Below the pieces are notes generated by a model. The model did no database searches. It saw only the letters and a program-made list of their open reading frames with translations, and was not told the DNA's origin. Of a DNA stretch of 64,000 bases, positions 20,051 to 29,072 are shown piece after piece (position 1 is the stretch's first letter; each line of letters begins with the position of its first letter). A program made the position numbers and the translations under genes. The stretch is from Phreatobacter cathodiphilus (GTDB lineage: Bacteria; Pseudomonadota; Alphaproteobacteria; Rhizobiales; Phreatobacteraceae): NCBI RefSeq assembly GCF_003008515.1, contig NZ_CP027668.1:3265001-3329000 (forward strand), written 5' to 3'.

Positions 20051-21559
20051 TCAGGCAGCCGTTTCACTGGCGAGAAGGGCCCGCAGCTCGGTCTTCAGGA
20101 TCTTGCCGTAGTTGCTCTTCGGCAGGCTCGGCAGGAACCGGTAGATCTTGGGACGCTTGAACCGCGCCATGTTGTCGATGCAGAAGGCGTCGAGTTCCTC
20201 AGCCGTCACCGGATCGGTGGCTGAAACGAAGGCCACCACCTCCTCGCCCCAGTCGGCATGACGCCGGCCTATGACGCTGACCTCGGTGATGGCAGGGTGG
20301 CGAAGCAGAACCTCCTCCACCTCGCGCGGGTAGATGTTCGAGCCGCCCGAGATGATCACGTCCTTGGAGCGGTCCTTGAGCGACAGGAAGCCGTGGGCAT
20401 CAAAGGTGCCGACGTCCCCGGTCCAGAGCCAGCCGTCGCGCAGCGCTGATGCCGTTGCCGAGGCATTATTCCAGTAGCCGGCCATGACCACGTCGCCGGC
20501 GACGATGACCTCGCCGGCCTCGCCAGGGGCAAGGTCACGCCCCTCGGCATCGACCACGCGCACGGCGACACCCGTCCGCGGGATGCCGACGGACGAGAGC
20601 CGCGCGTCGAGCCGTCCGTCACCGGTGTCGAGATGCATGTGCGGCGGCAGATAGCTGATGGTGCACGGCGCTTCCCCCTGGCCATAGGCCTGCCAGAGCC
20701 GGGGCCCAAGCAGGCCGAGCGCGCGTTTCAGGTCCTCGAGGTACATCGGCGCACCGCCGTAGAAGATGTGGTCGAGGTTCTCCACCTTCGTGTCTTCCAT
20801 GGCCGGCGACGTGACGAGCCGGTTGACCATGGTGGGCGCGGCGAAGAAGGAGGAGCCGGGATAGTGGTTGATCAGGTCGACGATTTCATCGGGCGAAAAG
20901 CCGCCGCTCTCCGGCACCACATTGGCCGCGCCGCGCACGATATGCGCCAGCGACAGGAGGCCGGCGCCATGCGAGAGCGGCGCCGGGTACAGCGAGGCAT
21001 CCGTCTCCTCGACCGGGCCGATGTCCGCGAGGAAGCTCAGCGTCATGGCGTAGAGATTGCGATGGGTCAGCATCGCGCCCTTTGGATATCCGGTGGTGCC
21101 GCTGGTGTAGAAAAGCCAGGCGATGTCGTCGGGGACGGCGGTGGCGGGCTGCAGCGTGTCGGGTGGCGTCGAGACCATGGTGGCATAGGCGTCGCCGTCG
21201 ACATCCACCACATCGCCCGGCTGCGACAGTCCCCCCTCAATGTCGGTGAACAGCACTGATGCAGCGCAATTGTCGAGGATATAGGCGAGCTCCTTCGCAT
21301 GCAGCTTGGCGTTGATCGGCGCCACCGTCAGTCCCGCGAACCAGGCACCGAACAGGATCTCGAAATATTCTGTACGGTTGGACAGGAACACGCCGATCCT
21401 CGCCCCGGACTTGAGACCTCGGCGGCGGAGCGCCGTGCCGAGCGAGGCGCTGCGTGCGAGAAAGGCGCCGTAGCTGTGGACCGTTTCGCGGCCGCGGCAA
21501 AGCGCCGGGCGATCGGCGAAGGCCCTGGCTGCATTGGCGAGAACCATGGCGATGTTCAT
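20051..21559 (-). CDS. AMP-forming acyl-CoA ligase (first copy)
   Basis: A 502-residue ANL-superfamily ligase that activates a carboxylic acid to its CoA thioester through an acyl-AMP. The P-loop-like A3 motif is YTSGTTGYPKGAML, A5 is about YGQGEAPCT, A8 is GWLWTGDVGTFDAHGFLSLKDRSKD and A10 contains LPKSNYGKILKTEL with the catalytic Lys. N- and C-domains are complete and the length is normal for medium/aryl-acid ligases. The ATG at 21559 follows GGGAGACACC. It has only a modest resemblance to the second ligase, so the two likely act on different acids or steps. Confidence 0.9.
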   Translation of the reverse strand: MNIAMVLANAARAFADRPALCRGRETVHSYGAFLARSASLGTALRRRGLKSGARIGVFLSNRTEYFEILFGAWFAGLTVAPINAKLHAKELAYILDNCAASVLFTDIEGGLSQPGDVVDVDGDAYATMVSTPPDTLQPATAVPDDIAWLFYTSGTTGYPKGAMLTHRNLYAMTLSFLADIGPVEETDASLYPAPLSHGAGLLSLAHIVRGAANVVPESGGFSPDEIVDLINHYPGSSFFAAPTMVNRLVTSPAMEDTKVENLDHIFYGGAPMYLEDLKRALGLLGPRLWQAYGQGEAPCTISYLPPHMHLDTGDGRLDARLSSVGIPRTGVAVRVVDAEGRDLAPGEAGEVIVAGDVVMAGYWNNASATASALRDGWLWTGDVGTFDAHGFLSLKDRSKDVIISGGSNIYPREVEEVLLRHPAITEVSVIGRRHADWGEEVVAFVSATDPVTAEELDAFCIDNMARFKRPKIYRFLPSLPKSNYGKILKTELRALLASETAA

Positions 21560-21585
21560 CGGTGTCTCCCGTTCGCGGCGGTGCT

Positions 21586-23136
21586 CTAGATGGCCCGCTC
21601 GCGCCCCTTCCAGAAGGTCTCGCGAATGTCCTTCTTGCGCACCTTGCCCACGGGGCTGCGCGGCAGGCTGTCCCAGAACTCGACCGACTTCGGAGCCTTG
21701 ACGCTGCCCAGCCTGGTCTTGCACAGCGCGATGATCTCGTCGGCCGTGATGTTCGCTCCGGGCTTCAGCTCGATCACGGCCTTGACCGCCTCCCCCCACT
21801 TGTCGTCGGGAACGCCGATCACGGCGCAATCCTGGACGGCCGGATGGCCCCAGATGACCTGCTCGATCTCGCTCGGATAGACGTTGAAGCCGCCCGAGAT
21901 GATCATGTCCTTCTTCCGGTCGACGATGTAGACGAAGCCGTCTTCGTCGCTGAAGCCGATGTCGCCGGTGTGGTGCCAGCCGAAAGCGGAGACCTCCCTC
22001 GTCGCATCCGGGTTTTTGTAGTAGCCCGGCATGACGAGATTGCCGCGCACGACGATCTCACCACGCTCGCCCGCCGGCATGAGCTTGCCGTCATCGTCCA
22101 TGATGGCGACCGGGGTCATGAAGGTGGGGCGCCCGCAGCTCGCCAGGCGCTTTTCCTTCTGCGGGTCGCCGATGACGAGATGGTCCTCTGGAGACAGGAA
22201 GGTGCAGAGCATCGGTGCCTCCGCCTGGCCGAAGGACTGGGTCATGACCGGGCCGAAGACGTCCAGGCATTCCTTCAGCTTGTCGACCGACATCGGCGCG
22301 GCGGCGTAGATGAAATGGTCCAGCGAGGAGAAGTCATGGTCCTTCAGGCCCGGGTGGGCCAGCAGGACATAGATGGCGGTGGGCGGCAGGAAGAGATGGG
22401 TGACCCGCTCGGTCTCGATGGCGGTCACCACCTTGCCCGCGTCGAAGCCCGGCAGGATCACCTGCGTGGCCCCCGCCGCCATAAGGATGATGCCGACGAT
22501 CCCTGCCGCATGGGTCATGGGCGCCACCACCAGGTGCACCGGCGGCTTGCCGACCGGCATGGCGGTGAAGAAGTTGGCGATCATCGTCTCCCAGACGAGA
22601 TGGGTCCAGACGACGCCCTTGGGCCGTCCGGTCGTGCCTCCGGACGAGACGATGGAGATGGTCGCGTCCCGGTCCTCGGGAATGTCCGGATCGGTTTCCG
22701 GAGCCTCGGCGATCCAGTCCTCCAGGAACGGCGCGTCGGCGCCCGCCCGGTCGATGCAGACGTAGGAGCGGATCTTCGGGCAGTCCTTGCGGAAGACCTC
22801 GACGTTGGCCTCGAATTCGCTGTGGTAGAACAGGACCTCGACGTCGCAATTGTCGAGGATATAGGCGTTTTCACCGGCCGTGTTGCGGGCGTTGATCGGC
22901 ACCCAGACCTGTGCACCCCGGACGATGCCGAGGATGCATTCGAAGGCGACCGCTCCGTTTGGGCTGTAGACCGCCGCCTTCTGGCCGGGCGCGAAGCCCG
23001 CCGCCGCCAGCGCGTTGGCGATGCGGTAGCTGCGCCGCTGAACGTCGCCATAGCTGCGGGAGACGGTCGCATCCTTCAGGCAGGTACGCGTCGGGTCCAG
23101 GGCCACGCCGCGGTCGAAGAAGTCGATCAGACGCAT
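21586..23136 (-). CDS. AMP-forming acyl-CoA ligase (second copy)
   Basis: A 516-residue ANL ligase. The phosphate-binding motif is VSSGGTTGRPKGVVW. YAAAPMSVDKL and FGQAEAPML form the A4-A5 region, HHTGDIGFSDEDGFVYIVDR is A7-A8, and LPRSPVGKVRKKDIRE carries the A10 lysine. The acyl pocket differs from the first ligase. The ATG at 23136 follows GAGAGGAAGCCC, an acceptable ribosome site, only 10 bp after the upstream thiolase stop. It sits in the middle of the catabolic cluster. Confidence 0.9.
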   Translation of the reverse strand: MRLIDFFDRGVALDPTRTCLKDATVSRSYGDVQRRSYRIANALAAAGFAPGQKAAVYSPNGAVAFECILGIVRGAQVWVPINARNTAGENAYILDNCDVEVLFYHSEFEANVEVFRKDCPKIRSYVCIDRAGADAPFLEDWIAEAPETDPDIPEDRDATISIVSSGGTTGRPKGVVWTHLVWETMIANFFTAMPVGKPPVHLVVAPMTHAAGIVGIILMAAGATQVILPGFDAGKVVTAIETERVTHLFLPPTAIYVLLAHPGLKDHDFSSLDHFIYAAAPMSVDKLKECLDVFGPVMTQSFGQAEAPMLCTFLSPEDHLVIGDPQKEKRLASCGRPTFMTPVAIMDDDGKLMPAGERGEIVVRGNLVMPGYYKNPDATREVSAFGWHHTGDIGFSDEDGFVYIVDRKKDMIISGGFNVYPSEIEQVIWGHPAVQDCAVIGVPDDKWGEAVKAVIELKPGANITADEIIALCKTRLGSVKAPKSVEFWDSLPRSPVGKVRKKDIRETFWKGRERAI

Positions 23137-23146
23137 GGGCTTCCTC

Positions 23147-24382
23147 TCAACGCTCGAGGATGGTGATGCAGGCGGTGGCTTCCTCGTAGCGATGGAAGCC
23201 GCCGCCGTTTTCGGCGATGGCGTGGCGGGCACCGTCGACCTGGCGCGGACCGGCCTCGCCGCGGAGCTGCATGACCAGCTCGTACACCTGGGCAAGCCCG
23301 GTCGCGCCGATGGGGTGACCGCGGGATTCCAGCCCGCCCGACGTATTGATCGGAATCCGCCCGCCGAGTGCCGTGTCACCGTTCCTGACGAGGCGGGCCC
23401 CGTCACCGATGTCCGAGAAGCCGAGCAACTCGGCCTGGTGCAGCTCAGCGAAGGCGCTGGCGTCATGGACTTCCGCCACCGACATGTCGGCCGGCCCGAC
23501 ACCGGCACTCTCGTAAGCCCTGTTGGCGGCCAGGCGGCACAGGTGATGATCGAGGTCGTCTGCCTCGCGGTCCGAGCCCGAGCCGATGACCGAAGCGGCG
23601 ATGCGGATGGCGCGCGTGGCGCCGAGCTCGCGCGCCTTGGCCGCGGAACAGACGATGGCTGCGGCGGCGCCATCGCTGATCGGCGCGCACATCGGCAGCG
23701 TCAGAGGCCAGGACACCTCGCGCGCCGCCAGCACGTCGTCGGCGGTCATCGCGTCCTGATACTGCGCCTTCGGATTTAGAGCGGAATGGCGGTGGTTCTT
23801 GGCGGACACCTCGGCAATGTCGCGCTGCGTCGTGCCGAACCGGTGCATATGGTAGCGCGCGAGCGCCGCATAGACGTCCATGAAGACACTGCGCTTGCCG
23901 CTGTTCTGGCCCGCGCCCGCCGGCAGGGGAAGATCCTTGCCGAGCGCCGCGAGGCGGCTCACGCTGGCGTCCACGTCGTGGACGTCCCAGGCGCCGTCGA
24001 AGATGGCGAAGGATTTGGCGCGATCGGCGGCGTTCATCTTCTCAGCGCCCAGCGCCAGCGCGATATCGCCCTGGCCGGAGGCAATGAAGGCGAAGGCGGC
24101 GTTGAGCGCCGTCGATGCGCTGGCGCAGGCGTTCTCGATGTTCATGACCGGAATGTGCTCGAAGCCCAAGGCCCTCAGCACGAGCTGTCCGCGCACGAGA
24201 TGCTGGCCTTCGACAACGCCCTGCGCCGTGTTGGCGAAGAAGGCGGCCTGGACGTCACCGCGCCCGATCCGTGCATCGCTCAGTGCCTCCTCGACCGCCG
24301 GGCGCGCGATAGCCTCGAGCCGGGAGTCCAGATAGCGCCCGAAGCGCGTCATCCCGATCCCGATGATGTAGACGTCGGCCAT
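23147..24382 (-). CDS. Thiolase-family protein (second thiolase)
   Basis: A 411-residue thiolase-fold protein. The nucleophile Cys86 is in NIENACASASTALNAAF; the later ESRGHPIGATGLAQVYEL supplies the catalytic His, and AEVHDASAFAELHQAELLGF replaces the HDCF motif with HDAS, a common variant in this subfamily. Full length. With the SCPx-like enzyme at 18841 this gives the cluster two different thiolases, suggesting two C-C cleavage steps or a cleavage plus an aldolase step. It follows the LivF-type gene by 9 bp. Confidence 0.88.
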   Translation of the reverse strand: MADVYIIGIGMTRFGRYLDSRLEAIARPAVEEALSDARIGRGDVQAAFFANTAQGVVEGQHLVRGQLVLRALGFEHIPVMNIENACASASTALNAAFAFIASGQGDIALALGAEKMNAADRAKSFAIFDGAWDVHDVDASVSRLAALGKDLPLPAGAGQNSGKRSVFMDVYAALARYHMHRFGTTQRDIAEVSAKNHRHSALNPKAQYQDAMTADDVLAAREVSWPLTLPMCAPISDGAAAAIVCSAAKARELGATRAIRIAASVIGSGSDREADDLDHHLCRLAANRAYESAGVGPADMSVAEVHDASAFAELHQAELLGFSDIGDGARLVRNGDTALGGRIPINTSGGLESRGHPIGATGLAQVYELVMQLRGEAGPRQVDGARHAIAENGGGFHRYEEATACITILER

Positions 24383-24391
24383 GGCCCGATC

Positions 24392-25093
24392 CTAGACGCT
24401 GATGAGAGTTTCGATGCGGGCCCGGTCTGCCTGCAGTTCGGCTGTGGTGCCGGACCAGACGACCCGGCCGTTGTCGATGACGAACTGGCGCCGCGCCAGC
24501 TTGAGGGGAACCTTCAGGTTCTGCTCGACCAGCAGGATCGCAATGCCTTCGGCGTTGATCACCCGGATGGCCTCGACGAGCTGGTCGACGATCAGCGGCG
24601 CGAGGCCCTCGGTCGGCTCGTCGAGGAGCAGGACCTCGGGATTGGTCAGGAGACCGCGGCCGAGGGCCAGCATCTGCTGCTCGCCACCGGAGAGTGTATC
24701 TCCGCCCTGGCTTGCGCGCTCCTCGAGGCGGGGGAACAGGCCGAAGATGCGCTCCAGCGTCCACGGGCCGGTGCGGCCCATGACGGTCGCGATCCGCAAG
24801 TTCTCCTCGACCGTCAGGTTGGGAAAGATCCTCCGGTTCTCGGGGACGAAGGCGATGCCGAGGCGTCCGAGCTCGTGGGGCTTGAGCGCTGTCACGTCGC
24901 GGTCGTCGAACAGGCGTCGGCCGGAGCGCACAGCATTGAGACCGATGGCGGCCTTCAGAAGGGTGCTCTTTCCGGCGCCGTTCCGGCCGATGAGGGAGAC
25001 GACCTCTGCGCGGCCCACGTCGATGGAGACGTGGTGGAGCGCCTGCGCCTTGCCATAGAAGACGTCGCAGTTCTCAAGGGCGAAAGCGGTCAT
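24392..25093 (-). CDS. ABC transporter ATPase, LivF type
   Basis: A 233-residue ATPase of the hydrophobic/branched-chain amino acid transporter (HAAT) family. Walker A is GRNGAGKSTLLKAAIG, the signature is LSGGEQQMLALGRGL, Walker B is VLLLDEPTEGLAP and the H-loop region is AILLVEQNLK. Start and stop overlap its LivG partner (ATGA). It energises uptake together with the genes up to 28917. Confidence 0.93.
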   Translation of the reverse strand: MTAFALENCDVFYGKAQALHHVSIDVGRAEVVSLIGRNGAGKSTLLKAAIGLNAVRSGRRLFDDRDVTALKPHELGRLGIAFVPENRRIFPNLTVEENLRIATVMGRTGPWTLERIFGLFPRLEERASQGGDTLSGGEQQMLALGRGLLTNPEVLLLDEPTEGLAPLIVDQLVEAIRVINAEGIAILLVEQNLKVPLKLARRQFVIDNGRVVWSGTTAELQADRARIETLISV

Positions 25094-25860
25094 TCGCCCT
25101 CTCCCAGATAGGCTGCACGGACCGCGGGATTGGCGCGCACGTCGTCGGGGGAACCCGAAGCGAGGAGCTGGCCCTGAACCATCACGACGATCTCGTGCGA
25201 GACCTGCATCACGACGTCCATGTTGTGCTCGATCAGGAGGACGGTCCGTCCCGCGACGATGCGGCGGATGAGATCGATGGCCTGGTCGAGCCGTTCATGG
25301 CCGACACCGGCAAGCGGTTCATCGAGCAGAAGCACCCGCGGGTCGCTGAGCAGCGTGAGGCCGACCTCCAGCGCGCGCTGGTCACCATGCGACAGATAGT
25401 CGGCGGAGGTGTGGGCGAGCTTCGTCAGGCCGACTCGCTCGAGCACCTTCTCGGCATCCTCGCGAACGTCCCGGAAGCGGCTCGATGGCATCCAGAATGG
25501 CTGCACGCGATAGCGGTTGGCGAAGGCCCCCAGCTGCAGGTTTTCCAGAACGCTCATTCCCGAGAAGATCTTCGTGATCTGGAAGCTTCGTCCGAGGCCG
25601 GCGCGCGTCCGTGCATGGACCGACAGCCGCGTGATGTCGCGGTTGTCGAGGAAGACCCTCCCGCCCGACAAAGTCGCATGGCCGGAGAGGGCGTTCATAA
25701 GCGTGGTCTTGCCGGCTCCGTTCGGCCCGATCAGCCCGTAGAGGTGCCCGGGCTTGAAGTCGTAGCTGACGCCGGCCACGGCCTTCAGCCCGCCGAAAGC
25801 AACCTGGATGTTCTCGCAGCGCAGGCCACCGGCTGAGGCCCCGTCCCGAACCTCGCTCAT
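25090..25860 (-). CDS. ABC transporter ATPase, LivG type
   Basis: A 256-residue ATPase of the HAAT family. Walker A is GPNGAGKTTLMNALSG, a conserved LivG segment GLGRSFQITKIFSGMSVLEN follows, the signature is LSHGDQRALEVG (S-H-G-D rather than S-G-G-E, usual in LivG), Walker B is VLLLDEPLAGV and the His switch is LLIEHNMDVVM. The ATG at 25860 overlaps the stop of the LivM gene (ATGA), which decides the start. Confidence 0.93.
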   Translation of the reverse strand: MSEVRDGASAGGLRCENIQVAFGGLKAVAGVSYDFKPGHLYGLIGPNGAGKTTLMNALSGHATLSGGRVFLDNRDITRLSVHARTRAGLGRSFQITKIFSGMSVLENLQLGAFANRYRVQPFWMPSSRFRDVREDAEKVLERVGLTKLAHTSADYLSHGDQRALEVGLTLLSDPRVLLLDEPLAGVGHERLDQAIDLIRRIVAGRTVLLIEHNMDVVMQVSHEIVVMVQGQLLASGSPDDVRANPAVRAAYLGEGE

Positions 25861-26813
25861 GGCGCATCCCCCGGACGGCCGGCGGCCTTGCGGGCAAACA
25901 GGCCTGCGAGTCCGTTCGGCAGGAAGATGGTGCAGAGAATGAAGATCAGCCCGAGAATGCCGTACCAGTGCTGGGTGTACTGGCTCAGCTTCTCCTTGAG
26001 CACCTCGAAGACGGCGACGCCGAGAATCGGGCCGAGCAGCGTTCCCTTGCCGCCGAGCACGGTCATGATGAGAACGTCGCCGGAGGTCGTCCAGTGCAGC
26101 ATCTGCGGGCTGATGTAGAACATGAGCGAGGCGAGCAAAGCGCCGCTGACGCCGGCATAGAAGCCGGAGACCATGAAACCGCACTGTCGAAGGCGCTGCA
26201 CGTTGTAGCCGATCTGGGCCGCGCGCACGTCGTTCGCCTGCACGGCTTTGAGGGCCTTGCCGAACGGCGAGGCGCGCAGGAGCGCCATAACCGCGAGGCC
26301 GACGATGAAGACCACGATCAGGAAGTAGTAGAAGTTGCGATTGTTGTAGAAATCGATGCCGAACAGCTCCGGCCGGGGAACGCCCGGGATGCCGTCCAGG
26401 CCGCCGGTATAGTTCCGCAGTTTGGTGCTCGCCAGGATGTAGACGAGCTGGGCGAGGGCGAGCGTCAGCAGCGAGAAGAACAGTCCGGACACGCGGAGCG
26501 CGAAGATGCTCAGGCCGAAAGCCATAATAGCCCCGACGATGCCCGCCGCGCCTAGGGCGGGCAGGAAGCCGACGCCGGCCTTGGTGACCAGCAGGGTCAG
26601 AGCATAGCCGCCGGAACCGAAAAGGGCCGCGTGGCCGAAGGACAGCATGCCCGCCATGCCGAAGATGAGATCGAAGCCGATGGCGAACAGGGCCCAGATC
26701 AGGATGAGACTGACGAGGTTGAGGCTCTCCTCGCTCGCCTGGATCACGGGCACGAGGATCATTGCAGCGATGATGGCAGCCATCGCCAGCCTGCCGAGAT
26801 GGGACGTCGTCAT
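25857..26813 (-). CDS. ABC transporter permease, LivM type
   Basis: A 318-residue permease with about 8-10 membrane segments. Family motifs include GFDLIFGMAGMLSFGHAALF, the long loop KLRNYTGGLDGIPGVPRP and the ATPase-contact EAA-like region ASPFGKALKAVQANDVRA, followed by GGKGTLLGPILGVAVFEVL. The ATG at 26813 overlaps the LivH stop by 4 bp. Confidence 0.92.
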   Translation of the reverse strand: MTTSHLGRLAMAAIIAAMILVPVIQASEESLNLVSLILIWALFAIGFDLIFGMAGMLSFGHAALFGSGGYALTLLVTKAGVGFLPALGAAGIVGAIMAFGLSIFALRVSGLFFSLLTLALAQLVYILASTKLRNYTGGLDGIPGVPRPELFGIDFYNNRNFYYFLIVVFIVGLAVMALLRASPFGKALKAVQANDVRAAQIGYNVQRLRQCGFMVSGFYAGVSGALLASLMFYISPQMLHWTTSGDVLIMTVLGGKGTLLGPILGVAVFEVLKEKLSQYTQHWYGILGLIFILCTIFLPNGLAGLFARKAAGRPGDAP

Positions 26814-27667
26814 GCCGCGCGGCCCTTGCGGCTGAAGAAGCCGGCCGGGCGCGTCAGCAGCGTCGCGATCAGCAGGACGAAGGTGATGAGCTCGACCCAT
26901 TCGGGGGCGTAGGTGAATCCTGCGGCCCTTGCCATCCCGAGCAGGAGCGCTGCGAGAATGGCGCCGCGGATATTGCCGAGCCCGCCGATGATGACCACGA
27001 CGAAGCAGTCGATGATGACGCTGAACCCCATGCCGAGTTCGATCGGCACCAGCGGCGCGGCGACGACGCCGCCGAGCGCGGCCAAGCCCGCTCCCAGGGC
27101 AAACACCGCCGTGCGCACTTTCGCAACGTCGATGCCGAGCGTCTGCGCCATGTCGGCGTCGGAACTGGCGGCGCGGATCACCATGCCGAGGCGGCTGCGC
27201 TCCAGGAGCAGGAAAAGCGCCAGCGAGACGGTCGCGCCGAAGCCGATGATGAAAAGGCGGTAGGAAGGGATCTGACTGCCGAACAGCGCGACCGGCTGGG
27301 AGAAGAGATCTGGTGTCGGGACCTGCTTGTAGTCGAGCCCCCAGACGATCTTCACGGCTTCCTCGATGACGAGGATGAAGCCGAAGGTCAGCAGCAGCTG
27401 GTAGATGTGGTCCCGCTCATAGACGGGCTTGAGCGCCGACATCTCCATCGCCGCGCCGAGCGCCGCGACGACAATGGGCGCCAACAGGAGACCGATCCAG
27501 AACGAACCGGTCCAGTTGACGATCTGAAAGCACACATAGGCGCCCAGCATGTAGAGCGCGCCGTGGGCGAAATTGATCACCCCGAGCATGCCGAAAATGA
27601 GCGTCAGTCCTGCCGCCAGCAGGAAAAGGAGGAAGCTCAGACTGAGGCCGATGACGATCGTGGACAC
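26810..27667 (-). CDS. ABC transporter permease, LivH type
   Basis: A 285-residue permease with about 8 membrane segments. GLTLIFGMLGVINFAHGALYMLG is the LivH hallmark near the N-terminus. The cytoplasmic coupling loop is RSRLGMVIRAASSDADMAQTLGI, and IIGGLGNIRGAILAALLLG follows. It is the second gene after the binding protein. Confidence 0.93.
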   Translation of the reverse strand: MSTIVIGLSLSFLLFLLAAGLTLIFGMLGVINFAHGALYMLGAYVCFQIVNWTGSFWIGLLLAPIVVAALGAAMEMSALKPVYERDHIYQLLLTFGFILVIEEAVKIVWGLDYKQVPTPDLFSQPVALFGSQIPSYRLFIIGFGATVSLALFLLLERSRLGMVIRAASSDADMAQTLGIDVAKVRTAVFALGAGLAALGGVVAAPLVPIELGMGFSVIIDCFVVVIIGGLGNIRGAILAALLLGMARAAGFTYAPEWVELITFVLLIATLLTRPAGFFSRKGRAA

Positions 27668-27735
27668 GGCTGTGTCACCCGTCTTTCAGAAGGGAAGGGG
27701 CGAGGAGGCGGATCCGGCGACCCGCCTCCAGCTCA

Positions 27736-28917
27736 TCAGCAGGCCTCGAAGAGGTTCGCCGCGTCGAAGGTGTTGGTGATCTTCATGGTCAAGGGTGGCA
27801 GGGGCGCCTGGCCCTCGACCACCTCGCCCCACAGGCCGACCTGCGCCGCCTGCTGGTCACAGGCGCGCATCACCTTGCGGCCCTCGACGGAGTTCTCACG
27901 GGTGCTGGTGCGGAAGGCTTCCACCCATTTCTCCCGATCCCAGCTCTTGGTGGCGTCGACCACGTCCAGCCACCAGCTCATGCCGTCATAGGCCTCGCCG
28001 GCGAAGCTGGAGGGCCACTCGTTGTACTTGGCGCGATAGGCCTCGACGAATTTCTTATTGGCCGGGTTGTCGACGCTAAAGTGATAGCGCACGCCCGAGA
28101 AGACGCCGACGGAGGCCGGACCAACCGCAGCTGCCAGAGTCTCGTCCTGGAGCACGGGGCCAAACTGGGCCTTGGTCTTGCCCAGGCCGACCTGACCGGA
28201 CTGCTTGAGGAAGGTGACCGCGTCATTGCCGGTGATCATGACCGCGATGCCGTCGGCATCGGACTTGGCCATCTTGTCGACGATGACGGAGAAGTCGCGG
28301 TTACCGAGGGGCGCATAGTCGTTGCCGACGATGCCGATGCCGACCTTCTTCGCCTCTGCCTGGAAGAGATCCCAGCCGTCGCGTGTCGCTTGGTAGTCGG
28401 CTGTCACGCCGTAGATCTTCTTGAGGCCGCGGGCTTTTGCAAACTCCACGCACATGCGGATTTCCATGCCGAGCGTGTTCGACGTGCGGAAGGTGTAGCG
28501 GGAGCCGCCGACGCGCGTGATCTTGTCGTCCGCGGAAATCGTGACCAGCAGCGGCACCTTGCGCTGGTCAGCGAGGCTCTGGAGGGCGAGCGTCGAGGCA
28601 GAACCGACTGCGCCGAAGATCATCTGCGCGCCGTTCGCCAGCAGGCGTGTGGCCTTTTGGACGGCGGGCTGAGGGCGCGTCTCGTCGTCCTCCCACGAGA
28701 TGCGGATCGGCTTGCCCAGAACCCGGCCCTGGCGCTCGGCCACGGCGATCTCGACGCCCTGGCGCATATCCTTACCGATGATGCCGTAGGCGCCGGAGAA
28801 GGCGAGGACTGCCGCGATGTGGAAGTCGGCAGGCTCCTGTGCCAAGGCCGGCGCGGCCGGCAAGCCTGCAGCCAGTGCTGCGGCGGCGCTGCTCTTCATG
28901 AAAAGACGACGATGCAT
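27736..28917 (-). CDS. Periplasmic substrate-binding protein of the HAAT-type ABC transporter
   Basis: A 393-residue exported binding protein (Peripla_BP_6 type). The leader RRLFMKSSAAAALAAGLPAAPALA resembles a Tat signal with cleavage after ALA. The mature protein opens with FHIAAVLAFSGAYGIIGKDMRQGVE, the usual Leu/Ile/Val-binding fold start, and GAVGSASTLALQSLADQRKVP forms the ligand-site region. In catabolic clusters such proteins bind aromatic or aliphatic acids rather than amino acids; the ligases next door favour that here. It is the first gene of the minus-strand operon, divergent from the TetR gene. Confidence 0.9.
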   Translation of the reverse strand: MHRRLFMKSSAAAALAAGLPAAPALAQEPADFHIAAVLAFSGAYGIIGKDMRQGVEIAVAERQGRVLGKPIRISWEDDETRPQPAVQKATRLLANGAQMIFGAVGSASTLALQSLADQRKVPLLVTISADDKITRVGGSRYTFRTSNTLGMEIRMCVEFAKARGLKKIYGVTADYQATRDGWDLFQAEAKKVGIGIVGNDYAPLGNRDFSVIVDKMAKSDADGIAVMITGNDAVTFLKQSGQVGLGKTKAQFGPVLQDETLAAAVGPASVGVFSGVRYHFSVDNPANKKFVEAYRAKYNEWPSSFAGEAYDGMSWWLDVVDATKSWDREKWVEAFRTSTRENSVEGRKVMRACDQQAAQVGLWGEVVEGQAPLPPLTMKITNTFDAANLFEAC

Positions 28918-29072
28918 GGGTTCCTCCCGCGGCTTGCGGCTGCCGCTCAGTCGTTTGTCTACTTGCGGGTAGGTTAAATCTTACGAAAAGGTAGAGTGTC
29001 AATCAGCCGGTTGGACGATGGCCGAAGGCGAGGTAGACGGGTCCGTTTAATCGCCAAGGAAGAAGGCAGACG

